From Pseudo-nitzschia pungens (lineage: Eukaryota; Bacillariophyta; Bacillariophyceae; Bacillariales; Bacillariaceae), in NCBI GenBank assembly GCA_037355855.1, contig CM074766.1, positions 3,100,001 through 3,164,000 on the forward strand: a DNA stretch of 64,000 bases, in the 5' to 3' direction. Positions within the stretch are counted from its first letter, which is position 1; every line of letters begins with the position of its first letter. A program made the position numbers and the translations under genes. The notes below the pieces were generated by a model, which saw only the letters and a program-made list of their open reading frames with translations, was not told the origin of the DNA and did no database searches. Shown here piece after piece: positions 43,440-52,981 of the stretch.

Positions 43440-44700
43440 AGGAAGACCGACCCCAGCAACTGTTGGCGCCCAAAGAAGGGAGCAACAGCAGCAACAGAGA
43501 CACCTAAGTACCTAAACAGGACCATGGTCGACAACAAAGGAAAAAATAATCGAAATTATCGAAAAACAAGAAAAATTGACCGATCCAGTGTGACGGCGAT
43601 TACCAAGCCGGGATAAAACGGAGGAACGTCAATCCCAGTTGCAGCTAGCACCATCAGATGGAGCAGCAGCAACAACAGAGACACCTAAGGTCCTGGACAG
43701 GACCATGGTCGACAAAGAACAAAACAATCGAAATCGACCGACCCAGTGGGACGGCGACAACAACGCTACGGCAACAATAAGGAAGATCGTTCCAGGAACA
43801 ACGGCAAGAAATCGGGATAAAACGGAGCAACGTCAATCCCAGTCGCAGCTAGCACCATTAGATGGAGCAGCAGCAACAACTGACCGATCTAGCAAAACGA
43901 CGGCAAGAGATGACCGATCCGCGAGACGGCAACACGAAATTAACTCAATGCGCTATGGCGACAATACCTCCAAGCGTTCAACGAACAATGGAAATGGAAC
44001 AGTTGCAGCTAGCTCCACCCGATGGAGCAGCAGCGACAACAAAGACACCTAAGGACCCCAACAGGACCATGGTCGTCGACAAAAGAAAGAAGAAAAATAA
44101 CAGAAGCAAGACCGATCCCAGGAGACGGCACTGCGCAAGAGACTGTTCAAAAGACCGTTCCAGGAAGAACGGCAAAAACGGGGTAGAACGGAGCAACGTA
44201 AATCCCAGTCGCAGCTAGCACCATTAGCTGGAGCAGCAGCAACAACTCCTAAGGACCTCACAGGGCCATGGTTGACAAAGACGACAATCGAAAATAATGA
44301 TCTTACGTCAGAAAAGACCGGTCGAAAGACCAATTGTTCGACAAATGACGGCAAAGGAGCAGTTAGCACCATAAGATGGAGCAACAGCAAAGTAAAAGAG
44401 ACCTAAGGACCGCGACAGGCCCATGTGAGCAGAAAGAGATCGATCGGTCAAGGCACTGACGAGATCGAAAGACTGCCGAAAAATGGAGGCGCAGAGAAGC
44501 AATAAAAACCAATCCAGAGTGATGGCAACAATTAACCAAGCGTTCAACGAACGGCGGCTAAGACGCAGTTAGACCCATTAGATGGGCCAGCAGCACCAGC
44601 AGCAACACCTAAGGACCTCCACAGGACCACGGTTGTTGACAAAAGCAAAAATGAACGACCGATCCAGGGGGACGGCGATAATAACTCCAATCGTTTGAAA
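43440..44700 (+). repeat. Tandem 150-210-bp repeats inside the nested element
   Basis: The word CAGCTAGCACCAT-(T/C)AGATGGAGCAGC recurs near 43642, 43847, 44004, 44212, 44360 and 44567, usually followed by ACACCTAAGG-(A/T)CC and GGACCATGGTCGACAA. Alternate spacings are about 205 and 150 bp. A second internal duplication, CCCATGTGGTGGGTGAGGAC, occurs near 44797 and 45055. Confidence 0.8.
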
Positions 44701-45211
44701 AACGACAGCAGCGATTTGCAATTCAAAGAATAAATGCATCCGCGACACAAAAGCCTATTCAACCAACTTTGGACTAATTGCAACCTCATCCTTCCCATGT
44801 GGTGGGTGAGGACTTCTTTTTTAACAGCCAACAGAGCTGGAACGCGAAGAGCTACATGCTTTCGTGGAGGCGAAGGATGTGGAATACTACAGCCTAAGAG
44901 TTGTACAGGAAGCTCCACAGGTTGCACAAAACCACTCCTCTCTTCTCTTCACGCTACAGAGGAGAATACAGAAAACTCCCTGCAGGTGAATAAGGCTGAC
45001 TCAACCAAGTGTGGACTGACATGCCTTTCCTTTACTATTACAACCTCATCATTCCCATGTGGTGGGTGAGGACTCCTCATAACAGCAGTATGGATCATAA
45101 TACCGTTCCAACAGCAGTGATACTCCCTAGTCTAGCAGCTCATAATTAATGTGACTGTAACGATTGGAAAGGGATTGATTGAACCAATAGTGACATTCCC
45201 ATGGAGGCGTA

Positions 45212-45417
45212 TGCCGTGCACCGAACCAACCCTAAATAAGGATAAGGTTTGGATCAGAGCAAGATCGGCGATGAACTGACTCAGCAGGGCTCGCTGATCA
45301 ATCGCTCAGTGCTCCACAAGAGAGCACCTCCAATAACCTCACTAATGATCTAATAGCTCACAATTACAATTTGCATATCACTACTATTCTAATCACTAGT
45401 AGACCCGGGGTATGGCA
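45212..45417. repeat. Right LTR of nested element
   Basis: 206 bp, matching 43089-43294. The ATTCA duplication follows immediately. Confidence 0.9.
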
Positions 45418-46384
45418 ATTCAGACCAGTCATGATTATGGCCTGGGATCCTACATGGGTTGGATTTCTTTTTGTTTTGGTTCCCTTTGTGGTTGCTGGAA
45501 TTGAAGTTGCGCTTTCGGGTGTTGTTGTTGTTGTTGTTGTTCGAGCGCTTCTGTTGCTTGTTGTTGTTCTTGGTGCCTTTCTTGTTAGCTTGGCGCTCGT
45601 GACAGCTCATGTAGTCCACGATGTGTCGAACAGTCGTGTCTTCTTGGACTCCATTGTGCATCATGCCATAGCTTTCGATCCATGCAGAGGGAAAGGAATG
45701 GAGAAGGATGGTGAGTTTCTCCACTCTAGAAAGAGGCGCACTGCTTCCTTCTAGTTTCTGGGTATATTTCATGAGGATAAGAATGCGGTCAGCATGTTCC
45801 TCGCATGTGACTGATGGCGTCTTTCGGCAGTCGTGGCTTCGAAGGTAGGTGTGCATGATGTCTCTTGCATCCTTGGCATTGTAGTAGAGCTGAGTGAAAT
45901 CAATGAAGGCTTGCTCATATCCCCCAATTTCATCTTGGGAGTATTGGAATTCTTCGGGATTCAGTGGGTCCTTGATCATGTCATTCCATTTGCTCTGGGC
46001 GTCTGTGGTGAGACAACGTCCGAAGTGGGTTAGGTAGATGTCAATTGGCAATCGAAGGTAGCTGGCGGCGTTCCGGAAGGACTCCTCCACAAAGAGCAGT
46101 TCTTCCAGACCTCCTGTTGCTGTGAACAGGGGGACTTTCATGCTGTCGGTTCGGTCTTCGTCGACGTTGTACAGGGTGAAGAGCTTCGGTTTAGTTCTAT
46201 CGAAAGAGCTCTTGTAGCTGATGGGGGGATCTCTGTAGATTCCGGTCATGGTTGCTGTTGCTATTGGATTTGCTGGAGATAAAGGTGCCTCTGTTGTTGA
46301 GGCTGTGGGTATTTCTTCGGGTTGATGAGAGTTCAGTACTGAATTCTACTACTGTTCCTACGTGAAAGCGGACAGTAATTACTG

Positions 46385-46695
46385 TGTAACACTCTAAGGT
46401 AGAAATTTCGGAGTAGTATGAATAATTGTGTGTTATTTCACTTTACGAGATGGGATTGAAATTAGAGAGATGAAATAATGAGCGATGAGGTCATCGCGAC
46501 CTTCTCATATAATAACCATCCCTGTATATAACATATATTCCGTATGTAACCTTAATCGTATAATCGCTCTCTTCTGCATGCCTGTTTACACATACCAGAT
46601 ATCCGTACATGGATATCTTATATATATTTGAATCCCATGTGGGATTCGGTTAATTATTAATTCGTAACACTACTAGCCTACGCTAGCATGTTACA
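46385..46695 (-). repeat. Gypsy 5' LTR
   Basis: 311 bp, identical by eye to 38544-38854. Followed on plus by the ATGAC target duplication. Confidence 0.92.
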
Positions 46696-48356
46696 ATGAC
46701 CGAATGTGAACAAATGGTGGAATTACTCAAAGTTTATGAAAGGATGGGACTCAACGACAATGTACAGGAAACAATCTCTTCTATCAAAAAGATAAGTTCC
46801 AAAATTTCTAATCTAAAAGGAAAAACAGATGTCTTTCATGAAAAAGTGGAGTCAACCAAGTTTGACATTTCTGCTAAGCGTCAAATGATAGCTAATCTCT
46901 GAACACCAGAATGCCCGAAACCAGAAAGTGGATGTGATGGAACGCCTAGTTCAAATGTGTCTGCTGTTCAATCTGTTCAATCTATTCAATCCATTACATC
47001 ACCAATCAGTAGTATTTCTGGTCTTAATAATACTCTTTAAATGTTAAAAAATCATTTTACTGTAACAGAAACAAACAAAAAGACTACAGAGCTACACTTT
47101 GGAAGGTATATCTATTTGAAAATCTATGCAAGCATTTATTTTCTTTACTTTTTATCACATTGCATGATAATGGATAGTAACTTCATACCTTACAGTGAAT
47201 CTCTTCTCCCCTCAAGGATGTGGATACACTTTCTACTACTACAGAATCTAACCCAAGTGGTTGGTAACTGCATACATGACTGTAGATCATTTTCCCCCCC
47301 TCAAGGATACTCTATGGATTGACAGAGAAGTATTACAGAAACTAACTTCTTTCTAAATGCAACTACCAAGATGCAACTACCCTTTTGTTATATTATTGTG
47401 ATCTGGCCAGATTTTTGGGTTGATGAAGGAAGACCTGAGGAAGGAATCCAACTCTTGTCTTTTGTTAGTGGGGAGCTTGTAACCACAAGACTAGCCTCAT
47501 CTATGGTTACAACCTGTGGTTATATGCAGTATCAGGAGTTAATAACCAAAAATTTAGTGTTTTTGCCAACAAATATTGTCAGAAAGGTCGGTTCAGAAAG
47601 GGCGGTTCCTCAAAATATCATTTCATTATTTGGGTTTCCCTTTTTTCATTATAGTATTTTTCCCAGGATGGAGGAATAATTTTTCCCATCATAATATTTT
47701 TTCAAGATGGAAAAAACACAACATAACAAAGGTGACCATGGTGAGGACCATGGTCAGAATGGTGTTGACAATGGTGAAAATGGTTCCATTTGTTTAAATG
47801 ATGTTAACAACCCTAACAATGCTGACAATGCTGACAATGCTGAAAATGGTAGAAAGAAACTTTCACCAAAACTTTCACCGCTTGGTAAGTATTTCTTGTT
47901 TTCCAGTTATATAATTTTGGATTAAAAACAAAATTTATCTTGTACCTTTCTCCTAAGGGTAAGGCAGGGGAACCTGATGCTAAAACCAGCAGAAGACAAC
48001 AGGGTAGCATACAATTTTCAGAAATATTGGATATTTCACATTCTCTTTTAGTAGAGCTACTATCAGAGACAATCTAAATTTTCAAGAATTTACATAAAAT
48101 TTCCAATTGTAGTGCATTGGTTATGGATAAGGAACATAGTGAAAGTGAACTGGGATGGCACAACATTCCACATGATCACATTTCTATTACAGGATGTGCA
48201 ATGGATGGAAGCCATAGATGCACTAAATTTGATCATTTGAAAATATTCTACATCCGTTCAGAAGAAATGAACATGATCTGTTATGATAACAATGGTATGC
48301 GCATCAATAAAAAAGAATTTGCAAAATTTCTGTTGGCCAAGGGTACACATGACTAA
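46696..48356 (+). pseudogene. Broken reading frames right of the Gypsy insertion
   Basis: Short sense-looking pieces: 46696-46902 (coiled-coil-like, ECEQMVELLKVYERMGL and KISSKISNLKGKTD), an extension in another frame to 47040, 47371-47679, 47707-47925 (Asn/Asp repeats), and 48123-48356 (HNIPHDHISITGCAMDGSH). Joining the Gypsy target site would put the first piece in line with the decayed frames at 37525-38490 (though not in one clean frame). This supports a single old gene or transposon disrupted by the insertion. No family is recognised. Confidence 0.35.
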
Positions 48357-48599
48357 TCCAGAGACTTGACCACAGATGAAGATGCAGTGTCCAAACGGTA
48401 GCTAATTGGTTTTTGTCGGAGTGAGGGCAACCACCCTAAACATTAACCTCCTATCTTTTCTTCATCACTACATCAGTATTGCTACTAACATGAACAATTA
48501 TGTTATAACAGTAGTACTACTGTGACATAGAGAATGGTAAAAAATATTATTCGTATATGAATATTATCAATATATCAGAATTATTATAACTTGTAGTCA

Positions 48600-50054
48600 T
48601 TATGGTTGCTGACCCTCTCTTGTATTCTGGGGCCATACAATTTGCTGATGCTTGTACATAATATTGAAGTGTGTAACAAGCTTGGAACAAAACGTACTTT
48701 GACACAAATTTCTCACAACATTAGGGTTAGTCGTGGAAATATGTGTAGACCCCAATTCAGGTTCAGAGTCAGCGTTCAGGAAACCCTCAGGGTTCAAGTT
48801 ATTGCCAGCACCCATACCAGAATAGTCAGGGATACAATCAGGAAAAGATTGTAACCGCCTAAGTGCAAAAGGTAGGTCCTCTGTATCTTCTGCAGGTTCT
48901 ACATGGTCCCACTCACCAATTTGATCATCAGCCACAAGGAGTAAATTATGCAGCACACAACAAGTTTTCCAAAGTCTGTCTACAGATTCTATGGATCTCA
49001 AGCGGATGGGGGTTTTCAATACAGACCATCTTCGTTTCATGATACCAAATGTGCACTCCATGTCTTTTTACATGAACTCTACCCATTGTGACCACTGCTC
49101 ATCTTTAGAAGTCAATGCATTCTTAATTGGAGGAATAGCAGTACTCCAATTGAGGTAACCGTTTGTTACATGCTAGCATTGCAAGCATAAACCACTATTG
49201 AATAATTAACCGAATCCCACATACGAGCTGACCAGTGTTTGAATATTCAAACTGTATGCTGGACGCTCCAGCAAGAGCTAACAACCTTTATATTGAACAT
49301 TGATCACTTCCCCATTAGAATCTAGATCATACAAGAAAAAATCAATGTCGGGAAGAAGTTCACCAGTCTGGAGACCATTCATTACCTTGTCAAAATGTCG
49401 GAGAGTCTTGTTATTCCATGAAGAGAGGTGACCTGACGTTATATGCAATATTAAACGTTGATGGTTGCATGTGAGGTTGTAGTATGTACGGGATGGATAA
49501 GGTAGCTTGTAACCAGAGTGTAATCTTCGTAGTCCATGAGCACATGAAGCAATGGCCATATGGGTTACATCAGTGCTACGAATGCAACCAGCAAAACCTG
49601 CCTTTTCCATGTCAGCAATATGGTCTTTTGCCTGTAGAGGCATTGTGGGGAGTTTGACATGCTCATCATATAGTAGTTCTCTGCTTCCATACCGAATGAA
49701 TAGGTGAAGAAATTGCCTGTGGGTTTCAGCAGATATAGTACTAGCCTCCTCAATATCATCAAGGGTCCATGCCCTACCCAAGTATCTGAGTCCTCCAAGA
49801 AGTAAAAGAGGTAAAGGTGAAACAGGAAGCCTGAATTTGTCAACCCTTCCAGTTTTCCAACGGTGAAAGGATCTATGATTTTCCATCTTCTTCAGAAGTT
49901 TACAAAATTCCCCATAGTATGGACGTCTGAAACAGAGGCAGAATTTCTTCGAACCAAGTGGCGTCAGATGATCACCATTAGCAACATAGTATGGGCCGTC
50001 AGAGGCCATGAAAGCAAAAGGACAATCCATTGGTTGGTTGTTGCTTAAATTCAT
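48600..50054 (-). pseudogene. PIF/Harbinger-like (DDE_Tnp_4/Plant_tran) transposase, inactivated
   Basis: The minus-strand frame from ATG 50054 gives a helical N-terminal part (LLLLGGLRYLGRAWTLDDI, TISAETHRQFLHLFI) and the first catalytic Asp in GFAGCIRSTDVTHM. It is then cut by a 120-bp LTR-like insertion carrying a stop (49278). It resumes in the same frame with GYLNWSTAIPPIK, meets a TAA at 49068-49070, and ends with the conserved Glu region MECTFGIMKRRWSVLK and a C-terminal tail to 48600. The second catalytic Asp would lie at the insertion edge and is not seen. This is the family that normally travels with a Myb-like partner protein. Two stops and the insertion mean it is dead. Confidence 0.8.
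49164..49283. mobile_element. 120-bp LTR-like insertion inside the transposase
   Basis: It begins TGTTACATGCTAGC and ends GCTAACA on plus. The first 60 bp are similar to the beginning of the minus-strand Gypsy LTR (TGTAACATGCTAGC, then AATAATTAACCGAATCCCACAT). Its length is a multiple of three, so the flanking transposase halves stay in one frame. It also contains GTTTGAATATTCAAAC, a perfect palindrome. It looks like a solo LTR of a smaller related family; the flanks AAGGT/AACGG are at best a damaged duplication. Confidence 0.6.
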
Positions 50055-50129
50055 GTTGGTTTCTTTCTTTTCTTTGGTTGGTTAGTTGCTTTTGTTGCCT
50101 TAGTTGTGTTCCTTATTTTCTTTCCTTGG

Positions 50130-50290
50130 TTCAGTTGCTTCGTTCGTTGCTTTGTTTGTTGCTTCATTCGTTGCTTCATTTGTTGCTTTGTTTGTTGCTT
50201 TGTTTGTTGCTTCATTTGTTGCTTCATTTGTTGCTTTGTTCGTTGCTTTGTTCGTTGCTTCATTTGTTGCTTTGTTCATTCAGTTCCTTT
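50130..50290 (+). repeat. GTTGCTT(T/C)(G/A)TT minisatellite
   Basis: About fourteen units of GTTGCTTTGTTT / GTTGCTTCATTT, 11-12 bp each, lie immediately upstream of the dead transposase's start codon. Translation in any frame gives only low complexity. Confidence 0.8.
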
Positions 50291-51299
50291 GTTCCTTGGA
50301 ACGTTCCGTTCCTTTGTTTGTTCAGTTCCTTTGTTGCGTGTTAAAGTTGGTTTTAATGAGAGATACACCATTGAAAAAAGAGAAGGGATGTGATGGTGTG
50401 ATGGTTGACATATGACTGATTTTAGTGACAAGTCATGAACCAAATGTGTTTACTTTTTAGTAAAAACAGGTAAGAGTAGGTATAGGGAGTGATTTCTGGT
50501 CAGTGATAACAAAAATAATTTGTTTTTTTATGTATAGGGTCTGCCTAAAAGATATTGTAGATGATAATCATTCCAATTTTACTAGTAAGTATAGTGGTTG
50601 TTATCGAAGGATGGGAGATGCAAATAGTGGCAGGAGGAGCAGAGGTGGATTGTTGTGGTGGTGGTGATTTCTTATATGGTGACAACAAGAAGAACCTCCT
50701 CCTTCTTTGTTACTTCTTTTTGTAATACTAATACTAATAGTAGCTGTTACCACACAAACTCCTACAGCAGTTGTGGTTTGATGATCACCAGGGCTTGACA
50801 AAAATGTGAGATGCTTAGGGAGTTGGATTGCTCTGGATGTCTCCTGGCAAGCAAATGATACAATGGAGTTGCCAAAAGTACCGGTACTATGAGGATGGTT
50901 GTTTTGTTGTTCCTTTGTTTTGATAACACTTGTACCTACCATACTTTGTTTTACGGCAGAAATAGCATGGTAAGTGTAGTATCCTTCCGGTAACGGGAGT
51001 TCATCAGAAAGTAAGTTACCGTACTGTACGTAGTAAGGGTTTAGTAACCAAAGTCACCATGACATCAGTAGAACCAGTACCTTTTCTGCACATGCGTCAG
51101 CCAGTAATTTTAGTTCTTAAAACTTGATATGCTTCAATCCTGTCACAGCGTCTGTCAGTCTACCGTTTTTTTCTATCGATAGAGGTTCAAAGTAGAGGTT
51201 TACAATCTCTGAGTTGAAATTTTGATCACTTTTTTTTGCTCTGATATCATGTATTTTCAACAGTATACAGTCCGTTACTCAAAAACGACTCCACCAACC

Positions 51300-52200
51300 A
51301 ATCCACAAATTGGAGGGGATGTCCTTCTTTATATCATAGAGCTCTTCGAAGCGTTCCTGTTTGAATCAGTGGAGAGGGGACCGAGATATGAATTTTTGCC
51401 ATAGTTTGAGCAGTTTTTGCTTCCGGATTTTCAAGGGGAGTGTACTCATGTAAAGATTTCGCTCGTCAGCAAAACAGGGAGAGCAGCAACAACAGTACAG
51501 CACGGAGTGCAGGCAGTTGATTAGACTACAGAGGATACTGTTCAAGCGCTATTGCATATACCATGAGCACACTAGTAGTTACCACTCTAGAGGTACATTA
51601 GAGATGTCAAGTATCGATGCCGGGCATGATGTGTTCTTTTAGAGGTTTAAACTGCTGAGAGTATTCAAAAGAGTGAGAGCTCCGGATGGAGCTCCGAATA
51701 GTGTATCGCTGATTCGTATGTCGATAAAGGGTCAGGGTACGTAGGTCCAGTACTTAATTCTACGTACTGACCATACCTTTTACTGACACCTGTATTTGAA
51801 TCGACGCGCGCTCGCTAACTCGCTCACTCGTGAACTAACTGCAGGGGCTGGGTATCTGGTTATAGTAATAATTGTACACAATGACCATACCCCGACGGTA
51901 AGTAGCATAATATCGAGGTGAAATATCTTCATACTCAGTCTAAAGTTCGATTCTTGAAACAGACAGGTCCAATCAATGATCTGGAAATTGGAGAGATTGT
52001 CCTTCTTCCTATAATAGAGCTGTTCGAAGCATTCCTGTTCAAATTGCCAAAGAGGTGATTGAGATATGAATTTTTGCCGTAGTTTGGACCGGGGAAGCTT
52101 TTCAAGCAAAAAAAACCCAAAATTTTGCCGCTGCTTTGCCAGTTCGATTCTCTGAACCAAGTGCTCGAATCAATCCGCAACTTGGAGAGCTTGTTGCTTT
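51300..52200 (+). repeat. Two imperfect copies of a 110-bp repeat plus a third fragment
   Basis: About 51300-51410 and 51970-52085 share AAATTGGAG, GTCCTTCTT, ATAGAGCT-TTCGAAGC-TTCCTGTT, GAGATATGAATTTTTGCC and TAGTTTG, with roughly one difference in five bases. A shorter match (CAATCCGCAACTTGGAG...) is at about 52163-52200. No coding capacity. Confidence 0.65.
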
Positions 52201-52981
52201 AATAGGAGTGTAGATGGAGGAGGTACGGTATAATATCAGAATTAAGTTGGGGCTGGTTGTGGAGATAAGGGGGGGTGTCAGGTCCTTGTTGCTGTGGTTG
52301 TTGAATCAATGGAGTTTTTTTAGAGTTTTCGAGCAAATTTTGTGGCCCGATGTAGGAAAACATCGGGCGCTCAAAGTGTCCAAGCTGGTGTCTTAGAATT
52401 CTCGGAGTTACAGCAAACAGTGGGGCTTTCGATGTTGCTCTGGCTCATAACCTGACCCCAAAAACCGGGTGACTTTAGTTACTAAACCCTTACGTACCGT
52501 AGTTAAATTTCAAATCAACGACTCAATGGACTCATGTTTTGATCTGCCCTTCTGTCGTTGAAATCACGGCAATGGTAAATCCTTGGGAAGCACAAACCTA
52601 CCGTTCAATCTCAAAACCAATCCATCGCTTTTCGTCGTGAGACGGTCGATGGAGGGAAGAAACCAACAACAACTGTGAAAGAAAATAATAGAAGTATTAC
52701 GTAATACAAGTAGTTTGTTTTAAAGTCAAAGCATTCCGTTCTTGTCGTCGCAACCGCAGCGAAACACGAGAGCGGCAACATAACAAAAAATAATAACAAA
52801 TCACACCTCTCAAAATCCATCCATCAATCAAAAAATCCATTGGATTCAGCGCTGTTGGGCAATCCTCGAAACGAGCACGCAAGTGGTACGCGTACACAAA
52901 CACACAGACACAGACACAGACACACACACAGACACAGACACAGACACACATACAGACAAGCAATTCACTCGGAAAACAACC

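Larger units (their letters stand above)
43089..45417. mobile_element. Nested short non-coding LTR element
   Basis: 206-bp LTRs at 43089-43294 and 45212-45417 (TGCCGTGCAC...GTATGGCA, identical by eye), flanked by the 5-bp duplication ATTCA (43084-43088 and 45418-45422). The interior (about 1.9 kb) has no protein domain, only tandem repeats, so this is a non-autonomous element (TRIM/LARD-like) that must borrow reverse transcriptase and integrase. Its orientation is uncertain; a purine-rich ATGGAGGCG just before the right LTR hints at plus. Confidence 0.85.
42848..46249 (-). pseudogene. Gypsy Gag gene, split by nested LTR element
   Basis: Gag starts at ATG 46249 (MTGIYRDPPISYKSS) and runs to 45423, where a 2.3-kb LTR element plus one target duplication (2334 bp in total, a multiple of three) interrupts it. 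It resumes at 43088 and ends at UGA 42848-42850. The uninterrupted product would be 355 residues: a capsid-like helical region, a basic Lys/Asn-rich region, and a Cys/His knuckle that begins at CRIPGHNHDW and whose last Cys codon falls at the insertion point. As it stands, translation from the gag start runs into the nested LTR and stops at 45389. Confidence 0.82.
38544..46695 (-). mobile_element. Ty3/Gypsy LTR retrotransposon, young, with a nested insertion
   Basis: It is bounded by 311-bp LTRs (TGTAACACTC...GCATGTTACA read on plus) and by 5-bp target duplications ATGAC at 38539-38543 and 46696-46700. Coding strand is minus: gag then pol. It is interrupted by a second LTR element at 43089-45417. 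Without that insertion the internal region would be about 5.2 kb. The LTR pair shows no difference by eye, so insertion was recent. Domain order PR-RT-RNaseH-IN is that of Ty3/Gypsy. Confidence 0.92.
50055..52981. other. Accessory intergenic region with repeats, no gene seen
   Basis: Contains a TTGCTTTGTTTG-type minisatellite (about 50130-50290), two copies of a dispersed repeat (see separate entry), a GTACGTAG word at about 51025, and ACAGACACAGACAC simple repeats (52898-52960) directly before the next gene. An open frame at 50601-50942 (minus) has no domain. Confidence 0.5.

Noticed and set aside
43440..44700. CRISPR-like array in the nested element
   Set aside because: Units are 150-210 bp with diverged spacing and no short identical repeats; eukaryotic LTR context.
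50601..50942. 113-codon minus-strand frame near 50.8 kb
   Set aside because: Low-complexity His/Leu tail and no domain; within repeat-rich DNA.
51780..52200. tRNA-like TTCGATTC words near 51943 and 52143
   Set aside because: No cloverleaf or A-box could be placed around them; they belong to the dispersed repeat.
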